A DNA stretch of 40,205 nt from Oxalobacteraceae bacterium (lineage in GTDB: Bacteria; Pseudomonadota; Gammaproteobacteria; Burkholderiales; Burkholderiaceae_D), in contig JAIXQV010000254.1 of NCBI GenBank assembly GCA_027485535.1, positions 1 to 40,205 of the forward strand, in the 5' to 3' direction. Numbering within the stretch: the first letter of the stretch is position 1; each line of letters begins with the position of its first letter. Positions 1 through 7,075 of this stretch are shown here, piece after piece. Both the position numbers and the translations under genes were made by a program. Below the pieces are notes generated by a model that ran no database searches, had not been told where the DNA came from, and saw nothing but the letters and a program-made list of their open reading frames with translations.

Positions 1-1
1 C

Positions 2-1630
<1,629 letters not shown>

Positions 1631-1636
1631 GGAATC

Positions 1637-1903
1637 CTACCTTGGCCCGCCACATTCAGGGGCGCGCTTTGCTCGTTTTTCCTTCATTGATTGAAGCAAA
1701 AACTTAGCATGTTCGGCGTCCATTTTGGAACGTTTTTCTTCTTCGATATGAAGAATTTGCTGAACAGGACTCGTGCCGTAGGCACGGTCAATTTCGTCTT
1801 GCATCATGCGCCAGACGATCAGGATCATCTCGTCCTTCAGGGCTTGTGGAAGATTGATACCCGCAACATGGGCGCGATATCTCTCAATATCTGGCACACT
1901 CAT
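1637..1903 (-). CDS. Small conserved protein upstream of the recombinase
   Basis: 88 residues from ATG 1903 (a GTG at 1915 in the same frame is possible). It is charged and probably helical, with a Lys/Glu-rich second half (HIEEEKRSKMDAEHAKFLLQ). It ends 6 bp before the recombinase start, so the two are co-transcribed from the promoter at 2083-2111. A role as recombination directionality or accessory factor is possible from position alone. I do not recognise a family. Confidence 0.7.
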   Translation of the reverse strand: MSVPDIERYRAHVAGINLPQALKDEMILIVWRMMQDEIDRAYGTSPVQQILHIEEEKRSKMDAEHAKFLLQSMKEKRAKRAPECGGPR

Positions 1904-2041
1904 TAGCCAACTCACGATGCTGCGTTCGTCTGTCTCTTATCCCAAGCCATCAGCCCTATCGGGGGGATCGCGGCGCAGCGTTCAAGCTCGCAATCCGGCT
2001 TTGGGAGGTTGACCGGCGTTCTCGGTCATCGCAGCTTCGAT

Positions 2042-2063
2042 GGGTAAGATTATTTCTTAACCC
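2042..2063. promoter_or_regulatory. Inverted repeat at the recombinase promoter (operator candidate)
   Basis: GGGTAAGA, 5-nt spacer, TCTTAACCC: an inverted repeat with one bulged base, about 20 bp downstream of the -10 box on the minus strand, near or just after the expected transcription start. A repressor site for recombinase expression is the simplest reading; the binding protein is unknown. Confidence 0.45.
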
Positions 2064-2082
2064 AGAGCTATCTTATAATTTA

Positions 2083-2111
2083 ATTATGACTAATTCAGTC
2101 CTATTTGTCAA
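2083..2111 (-). promoter_or_regulatory. Sigma-70-type promoter for the recombinase operon
   Basis: On the minus strand TTGACA (2111-2106), a 17-bp spacer and CATAAT (2088-2083) match the -35/-10 consensus at 6/6 and 5/6. It lies in an AT-rich stretch between the genes ending at 2133 and starting at 1903 and points at the recombinase. Confidence 0.75.
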
Positions 2112-2132
2112 ATTTTGGCGGAATTCTGCGGG

Positions 2133-2411
2133 TCAGCGACCGCGATCAATGTCTTTTGACCGCGCGAAGCCTGACCGCAGTTTTGCCCTAGCATCGAGCA
2201 GGCGTTCACGAATGGCGGTGATCCGCTTTTCGTTCTCAGCGGCATAGGACGACTTCACGACATTGCGCGAATGGCCGAGAGGCTCCAGCGCGCGTTCAAC
2301 TTTTGGTGTTTGCCGCGCGCGCAGCCGTGCAATCAATTCCGCCTTTGTAGCAATGGGCCGCGCTTGTGGCGCGGCCCGATCATTGAAGGCTTTTTGATGC
2401 GGCGGTTTCAC
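2133..2411 (-). CDS. Hypothetical 92-aa protein, last gene of the coupling-protein operon
   Basis: Starts at GTG 2411, overlapping the upstream stop as GTGA (4 bp), which indicates translational coupling. It is basic (many Arg and Lys) with helical-looking segments: KAELIARLRARQTPKVERAL and a second Arg-rich helix near the end. I do not recognise it. Position after the T4CP gene suggests a transfer accessory role, but that is only context. Confidence 0.65.
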   Translation of the reverse strand: MKPPHQKAFNDRAAPQARPIATKAELIARLRARQTPKVERALEPLGHSRNVVKSSYAAENEKRITAIRERLLDARAKLRSGFARSKDIDRGR

Positions 2412-2662
2412 CGCTCAATATCCCCGCGCTCACGCGAAGCGGGATTGGCTTTGTTTTCACGCGCCGCCGCGATCCTGTCTTTCGCGGTGCGCAGCGTGAT
2501 CCGGCCATCGACCGGCACGCTATCCAGTTTCAGATTGAAGCCCTGTCCGTCCTTATGGGCGAACGCCGAGCCGATCCGGTTGAAGTGCGAGGTGCCTTCC
2601 GCACCATCGCGCACCTGATAGGCAATATGGCTTGGGCTTTTGGATTTCTGATCCTCAGACAT
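2408..2662 (-). CDS. Small conserved mobile-element protein, paralogue of the upstream gene
   Basis: 84 residues from ATG 2662, which overlaps the upstream stop as TGATG. The centre, IGSAFAHKDGQGFNLKLDSV, matches the upstream protein (IGVGYAHLDGDGIQLLIDCV) position by position, so the two are tandem paralogues of one short beta-rich domain. From memory such proteins are common next to transfer genes of proteobacterial plasmids and ICEs, without a known function. It sits in the operon T4CP - 75 aa - 84 aa - 92 aa. Confidence 0.75.
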   Translation of the reverse strand: MSEDQKSKSPSHIAYQVRDGAEGTSHFNRIGSAFAHKDGQGFNLKLDSVPVDGRITLRTAKDRIAAARENKANPASRERGDIER

Positions 2663-2889
2663 CAGTGCAATTCCTTTTTGCTGAAATGCTTCGCGCGAAC
2701 GCAGATCGTGCCGGAGAGCGGAACGCAATCGATCAGGAGCTGAATGCCGTCGCCATCGAGATGCGCGTAGCCGACGCCGATTTTGCGACGACGATCTGTG
2801 CCGTCGCGATTGGTATCGTCGGCATAAACGTCATGCGTCGGCAGGCGTCCACGCAGCGGCAGCTCATCATCGAAATCAGATTCCATCAT
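2662..2889 (-). CDS. Small conserved mobile-element protein, paralogue of the downstream gene
   Basis: 75 residues from ATG 2889 (ATG 2886 also possible), with an AGGAAA ribosome site 4-9 bp upstream. It overlaps the 3' end of the T4CP gene by 14 bp. An acidic N-terminal part (MMESDFDDELPL) precedes the conserved GYAHLDGDGIQLLIDCVPL core shared with the next gene. Function unknown. Confidence 0.7.
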   Translation of the reverse strand: MMESDFDDELPLRGRLPTHDVYADDTNRDGTDRRRKIGVGYAHLDGDGIQLLIDCVPLSGTICVRAKHFSKKELH

Positions 2890-4522
2890 CGGATTTCCTC
2901 TCGATTGGAGGGCGGTAGCCATCGACATAGGCCCACCATCCGCTCTTATATTGCGGGTAGTGAGCGAGTGCGGGGGGAACGGGTTCGTTGCGCACGCGGC
3001 AGGTATGCCAGCCATATTCGGTCATCACGCGAACACGCGTCACGGGCGGGTGATAGGGATTGGGCAGGAATTTTCCGGCCATCTCAATCCGATCATAATA
3101 GGCAAATTTTTCGGCGTAGATTGGCCGAAGATTCAGACCGGAGATGAACACGATCTGCTTCTGCTCGGGCATCGCGAGAATTTCCTCTGGTGTCATCAGC
3201 CGTCGCGTTTGCTTAGCGCGATGTTCGGATTCCGCTGTGTAGCGTTTCATCTCACGCGCCGCTTGGAGCGGATCGCTGCCCATGAGGAAGCTGGTGAGCG
3301 CCTGCCACTTGCCGTGCTTCGCGCGTTCGCGCTGCAACGGATCGACATATTCTAATGTCTCCATTCCGAGCATTTTTGAAATCAATTCGGCTGTCTCGTA
3401 ATCGCGGACGCCGAAAAATTGCCGGAACTGCGCACTGCCAATAAAACTTTGGAGTGCATTAGAACCGTAGTTTCGCTTTATTTGTGCAAGGTCTTGGAAA
3501 AATGCCCATGCACGGATACCAGCACCACGTCCAAACGTGAAAGCACTCAGAAGAGCGGGGAAATTCTTTAATTGCCCAGCTTCATCGATCAACATAGTGA
3601 TACGTGGTGCATGGGGCTTACGCGATTTATAGAGCATCGCGCTTGCAAAAAAACATTGTATCAGCTGCGACCAATTGCTGATGTATTCATGCGGTACATT
3701 TAAAAAGAAGGACGACGCTTTTCCCTCCGCGCACAGTGCCGCGAGTGAAAATTCTGGGTTCTCTAAACTCGCGAGCAAGGCAGGATCATCCAGAAAACTC
3801 AATGCGCCATATAATGAACCCATCACTGCCCCGAACTCTTTAGGGGCATCGGCTTGCTTAGCGAGCATTTCGCCGACCGTACGACGAACGCTTGGGAATC
3901 TTGATTCCAGCATCATCTCAGTCTCACTCAACCAGCTTTCAGTATCGCCTTCGATTGAATTGACGAGACGCGACACCATCGCAAAATCGATATGGCCGTG
4001 ACGCTCGACTTGATGTGTCATGAGGTTGGCCAGCCAGCCCCGCGCGCGTAGCTCGAAATAATTTCCCGTGCCGCCGTCTGAAAATGGCACGAGGCTCTCC
4101 GCAATCATCTGAGCGTCTGCGATCAGCCTGCCGCCATTGAGCGTCAACCCATCGAGCGGATTGCATCGATGATGCGGCAGACCGGCAAGGCCCATCGGAT
4201 TCCAGAAATATGCGCTGATGTCCTTGGCCGCAAAATTATGAATTGAGATCGCGCCAAGTTCGCCGCGTAGATCAAGCACGAACAGTCGCTCGTTGTGGAG
4301 ATGACAGAGGATATATGCCAGCACATCACGACATTTGCCCGAACCCGCGCCGCCAATTGTGATCATCGGCGCATCGCTGTCGAGGTGAAGCGGCTGCCCC
4401 TCGAAAAATCCGACTTGCGGGCCGCGTGAAGCGAGCAGCCCCGTGCGCTCGATGTCGGCGAGCGTTGCCCATCTCGCCGACCCGTGCCTAAATTCCTCGC
4501 GAAATTCTATATTGTGATCCAT
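2876..4522 (-). CDS. VirD4/TraG-like coupling protein without membrane domain
   Basis: 548 residues. Type IV coupling proteins are hexameric ATPases that bring the relaxosome to a secretion channel. Walker A is GGAGSGKC (57-64) and Walker B is LIDEAG (311-316). The AFFQDLAQIKRNYG segment and the C-terminal NPYHPPVTRV region are typical of TraG/TraD-like proteins. There is no N-terminal transmembrane pair: the protein starts straight into the soluble domain (FRHGSARWA), which is shorter than a usual VirD4 (about 650 residues). The residue after the Walker lysine is Cys instead of Gly, Ser or Thr. Start ATG 4522 has GGGAG 8 bp upstream, just after a terminator-like hairpin. In an element without VirB genes it would serve transfer through a helper's channel. 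Confidence 0.88.
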   Translation of the reverse strand: MDHNIEFREEFRHGSARWATLADIERTGLLASRGPQVGFFEGQPLHLDSDAPMITIGGAGSGKCRDVLAYILCHLHNERLFVLDLRGELGAISIHNFAAKDISAYFWNPMGLAGLPHHRCNPLDGLTLNGGRLIADAQMIAESLVPFSDGGTGNYFELRARGWLANLMTHQVERHGHIDFAMVSRLVNSIEGDTESWLSETEMMLESRFPSVRRTVGEMLAKQADAPKEFGAVMGSLYGALSFLDDPALLASLENPEFSLAALCAEGKASSFFLNVPHEYISNWSQLIQCFFASAMLYKSRKPHAPRITMLIDEAGQLKNFPALLSAFTFGRGAGIRAWAFFQDLAQIKRNYGSNALQSFIGSAQFRQFFGVRDYETAELISKMLGMETLEYVDPLQRERAKHGKWQALTSFLMGSDPLQAAREMKRYTAESEHRAKQTRRLMTPEEILAMPEQKQIVFISGLNLRPIYAEKFAYYDRIEMAGKFLPNPYHPPVTRVRVMTEYGWHTCRVRNEPVPPALAHYPQYKSGWWAYVDGYRPPIERKSDDGI

Positions 4523-4539
4523 CGATATTCTCCCAAACG

Positions 4540-4564
4540 AAAACAGGGAGCCGAAGCCCCCTGT
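4540..4564 (-). terminator. Intrinsic terminator or attenuator before the coupling-protein gene
   Basis: On the minus strand a 9-bp stem (ACAGGGGGC / GCTCCCTGT, one G-T pair) closes a TTCG loop and is followed by TTTT. It lies 18 bp upstream of the T4CP start codon, leaving no room for a promoter in between, so transcription of the T4CP gene must pass it. Confidence 0.7.
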
Positions 4565-4640
4565 CTCATTTATCGGTGTGTGGTTAGGCGCGCGGGGGGA
4601 TCAGGCTTCAGCGTCTACGGTCACTGCGCTGACTGACCCG

Positions 4641-4940
4641 TCAAACCAGCGCCATGCGCATCAGCCAGCCAGTGAGGCCGATAAGTAATGCCGCAAGAAC
4701 CGCCGCGCGACCAATCGCGTAACTCAGATAGCCCAGCAGGCAGAACCAAACGACGGATGCGAGGCCGGTTGTCTCAGGCCCCCAGATTCTTGCGAACAAA
4801 GCCTCGATAATGAATGACGTGAAGTGATGAGCGGGAGGCGTAAAAATGAATGCGCCGATAGCGCCAACCGCCTTCGCAATAGCGTCGAACGCGGGCCACA
4901 TCGGGTTTGGCGATTGAGGGGCGTTGAATGGCTGGTTCAT
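4641..4940 (-). CDS. Small membrane protein (99 aa)
   Basis: Start ATG 4940 with AGGAG 7 bp upstream. Hydrophobic segments lie roughly at residues 18-35 (AIAKAVGAIGAFIF), 58-75 (GLASVVWFCLLGYLSYAIG) and 78-95 (AAVLAALLIGLTGWLM), giving two or three membrane helices. It lies 118 bp upstream of the soluble coupling protein and on the same strand. One possibility is that it supplies a membrane anchor that the T4CP lacks; there is no direct evidence for this. No family recognised. Confidence 0.75.
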   Translation of the reverse strand: MNQPFNAPQSPNPMWPAFDAIAKAVGAIGAFIFTPPAHHFTSFIIEALFARIWGPETTGLASVVWFCLLGYLSYAIGRAAVLAALLIGLTGWLMRMALV

Positions 4941-4999
4941 GTTGAACTCCTGAAAAGTTGCCGGACGCGAGGGGCGTCCGGCGTGAGTCGAGGGATAAA

Positions 5000-5437
5000 T
5001 CAGGCTGAAGCTGAGCACGGGGGGACGTGCTGCCGAGGCCCGTTTCGCTTTCCCCAAGTTTCTGCGACGGACGGGAAGCGGGCCTTGATGATGGACGCCA
5101 TCACCTGAAATCGCGTCAGAGCGTTCGGATGCACGAACCCGTTACGGCTTGGCCGCGCACAGCAATTATCCCGAAAATAATAGCGGATGCTGGGGGTATC
5201 GAACGCTTCGAGATCGACTTCCACGATACGACCGGCATCATCCACGAACTGACCGTTGAAATCACGCAACCAATCGGTCAGTCGATCTAACCAAGCGTCA
5301 CGCGAAAGACCAAGGCAATAGCAAAAATTGCGCACGTCATAGACGTATTGCGGATTTTGCAAGTCGGATAGCTTCACGAGTTCTATATTGATCTCGGTGC
5401 AGTATCCTTTGATTTCACATTCACTACAGAGAAACAT
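5000..5437 (-). CDS. Hypothetical cysteine-rich protein (145 aa)
   Basis: Start ATG 5437 with AAGGAG 7 bp upstream. The N-terminus has MFLCSECEIKGYC, three cysteines spaced like a small metal-binding knuckle, followed by a mainly helical domain with further Cys (FCYCLGL, DNCCA). It is first in the leftward operon toward the coupling protein and divergent from the gene at 5599. Not recognised. Confidence 0.7.
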   Translation of the reverse strand: MFLCSECEIKGYCTEINIELVKLSDLQNPQYVYDVRNFCYCLGLSRDAWLDRLTDWLRDFNGQFVDDAGRIVEVDLEAFDTPSIRYYFRDNCCARPSRNGFVHPNALTRFQVMASIIKARFPSVAETWGKRNGPRQHVPPCSASA

Positions 5438-5564
5438 CGGGTGCTCCTTCCCAATTTGAGAGGTTGGAGCCAGCTGGCCGATAGACTTAGTAGGTAGACG
5501 AATTATCCACCGCCAATACTTCGACGTTGGATGAACTTGATTAAAAAGCTTCAGTTGCCACATA

Positions 5565-5588
5565 TCCATCCAGCTGATGCTGGATGGA
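5565..5588. promoter_or_regulatory. Perfect 10-bp inverted repeat over the ribosome site of the 5599 gene
   Basis: TCCATCCAGC - TGAT - GCTGGATGGA. The right arm contains part of the GGAG (5586-5589) that would serve as ribosome site for ATG 5599. It can act as an operator in the divergent intergenic region (5438-5598) or, in the mRNA, as a hairpin hiding the ribosome site. Confidence 0.6.
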
Positions 5589-5598
5589 GAAAAGTGCG

Positions 5599-6462
5599 AT
5601 GATTGATTGGAGTGCGAGCTACGCCAGCGCGGCGGCAAGAATTGCCACGCGCAAGGCGCTTGAGCTGAAACCCTCAGCAGTCAGCTATGAGAAGCTGTCC
5701 AAGCGCATCGCCGAGATTCCAGGCTCGGATGACTTGAAGGAGCAACTCGATAAAATCGGATTCCCGACCAAAAAAATGGCCGCATCCGTGTCGGGATCGA
5801 CGATCAATAACTTCGTGAAGGATGACGGCCACAGCTTCAACGATGAAGCCTATCTCTATGCGCTTTTGGGCTTGCTCGCGCTAGATCACCCCGAGCTGAT
5901 TTTGCCGGAGATCGAGCGCCATGAGCTGGCCGACAAACAGCGCTTCACGGTGGCCGCGACGGAGTTGCTAGGCCTTGACGCGTCCGGCATTTCGGCCCCG
6001 AAAAGCTATGCGGGAGTTTACCGGCTTTTCAGGCCGCACACGCTCAAGCCGACGAAGCTGGCAATGCTATGCCGCTTCACAGTCGGTAGCGACAACGATG
6101 CGTTTGCATGCGTTTTGGAGCAGGGCTTTCGTGATGACGACGGATTGCCGTCGGCCCAGCGAGCGACAGGAAGGCTCGTCCCTTGCGGGCCGCGCATGAT
6201 CGCAGTGCTCCAGTTGCGCGTCGGTTGCCCAATCGTAATCATGATAGATACGACGCACACCGTGGAGCCAAAAGAAGGCATCAGAAGAATGTCAGGGATC
6301 ATGTCCATCATGTCAGATAATAAGAAGGCTTGCGCTTACCCAATTTATGCCGTTCGGGAGCAGAGCGAATTTGAACCGACAGAGGTTCAGTTTGCCGACG
6401 TGCCCGAGCGCGCCCAGAAAGCATTTGCGCAGGGTGTAATACATTGGGACCAGCAGGCTTAA
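5599..6462 (+). CDS. Predicted regulator, unknown family (287 aa)
   Basis: ATG 5599 has GGAG 9 bp upstream; ATG 5584 in the same frame would put the ribosome site inside the gene. Residues about 25-75 (SYEKLSKRIAEI ... AASVSGSTINNFVKDDGHSF) resemble a helix-turn-helix of the lambda-repressor type, and the remainder looks like a sensory or dimerisation domain without recognisable motifs. It is a single gene, divergent from the transfer operon, with palindromes on both sides (5565-5588 and 6480-6496). The context fits a master regulator of the element; the HTH assignment is tentative. Confidence 0.75.
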   Translation: MIDWSASYASAAARIATRKALELKPSAVSYEKLSKRIAEIPGSDDLKEQLDKIGFPTKKMAASVSGSTINNFVKDDGHSFNDEAYLYALLGLLALDHPELILPEIERHELADKQRFTVAATELLGLDASGISAPKSYAGVYRLFRPHTLKPTKLAMLCRFTVGSDNDAFACVLEQGFRDDDGLPSAQRATGRLVPCGPRMIAVLQLRVGCPIVIMIDTTHTVEPKEGIRRMSGIMSIMSDNKKACAYPIYAVREQSEFEPTEVQFADVPERAQKAFAQGVIHWDQQA

Positions 6463-6479
6463 CGCCGACTGCAAGATGT

Positions 6480-6496
6480 GTGTTGTAGTACAACAC
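6480..6496. promoter_or_regulatory. 17-bp perfect palindrome
   Basis: GTGTTGTA - G - TACAACAC, 18 bp after the stop of the regulator gene and at the head of the 435-bp gene-free stretch leading to the cassette. The odd-length, AT-flanked symmetry suits a dimeric repressor operator. Confidence 0.5.
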
Positions 6497-6507
6497 CATC
6501 TTGGCAA

Positions 6508-6803
6508 GGGGGTCGCTGCGCACCCCCGTTGCATCCCCCAAGCCGCTGGCACTTCCCGAAACCCGTTCCCAAGTGGTCAGAGCCGGTCAGTACCAGTGCA
6601 CCGTTTGGCCGTTGCATCACCAGATCAGGGGAGCCTTCAAGCTCCCCCGACACCCCCATGACCAAGGGGCATTCGCGCCCCTTTGGATACCCTCGACCAA
6701 CCGTCCGCCGATTGGATGCCGTCAGGGCTTTCGCGCCCTGAACCACGACAAAAGGAGCCTTCGCGCTCCCCTTGACCCCATGAGCAGGGGCGTGCCTGCC
6801 CCT
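6508..6803. repeat. Array of six GC-rich hairpins in a gene-free stretch (6463-6897)
   Basis: Hairpins lie at 6508-6527 (GGGGGT/ACCCCC, 8-nt loop), 6628-6647 (GGGGAGC/GCTCCCC, loop CTTCAA), 6664-6683 (AAGGGGC/GCCCCTT, loop ATTCGC), 6723-6740 (CAGGGC/GCCCTG, loop TTTCGC), 6754-6769 (GGAGC/GCTCC, loop CTTCGC) and 6786-6803 (AGGGGC/GCCCCT, loop GTGCCT). Five have 6-nt loops, four with NTTCRM. The stem sequences differ but pairing is kept, which points to selection on structure. No convincing protein-coding frame crosses the stretch. The role is unknown: leader RNA, protein-binding array or a REP-like family. Confidence 0.7.
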
Positions 6804-6897
6804 TGCATCCCGGCCTCACAATTGGCTGAACAAGATATCTCACATGGACCCAATTTGCCCATGGAGTTGTGTGTATCCATTGGCTACACTCACCCCC

Positions 6898-7050
6898 ATG
6901 TCAGGGAAGGATTCCGGCTTTCGAATCCGCGTTGAGCGCGAACTTCGTGAGAAGTTTCTCGCGGCGTGTCGAAAGCAGGATCGACCTGCCGCGCAGGTGC
7001 TCCGCGAATTTATGCGGGCGTTCGTCGCGGATACCGATCAACCAAAATGA
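6898..7050 (+). CDS. Ribbon-helix-helix small protein (50 aa)
   Basis: MSGKDSGFRIRVERELREKF, then AACRKQDRPAAQVLREFMRAF: a basic beta strand (FRIRV) followed by two helices, the pattern of Arc/MetJ-type ribbon-helix-helix proteins, which act as autorepressors or antitoxin-like DNA binders. ATG 6898 is chosen because the RHH pattern starts there; an upstream ATG at 6844 adds residues unlike the family. It has no clear ribosome site; a TACACT box 9 bp upstream leaves open a leaderless transcript. It ends 25 bp before the methyltransferase, so it is the likely transcriptional controller of the cassette. Confidence 0.7.
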   Translation: MSGKDSGFRIRVERELREKFLAACRKQDRPAAQVLREFMRAFVADTDQPK

Positions 7051-7075
7051 GGGCGGAAGGGGGCCGTCGCGCAAA

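Noticed and set aside
6508..6803. CRISPR array
   Set aside because: Hairpin units differ in sequence and spacing; there are no equal direct repeats or spacers and no cas genes in the window.
6501..6935. 144-codon frame across the hairpin array
   Set aside because: Pro/Ser/Arg-rich, interrupted pattern without protein features; overlapping frames in the same stretch look equally random.
6869..7075. N-terminal extension of the methyltransferase
   Set aside because: Overlaps the ribbon-helix-helix gene and reads with many Arg, Ser and Cys, unlike the rest; ATG 7076 starts the family-like sequence.
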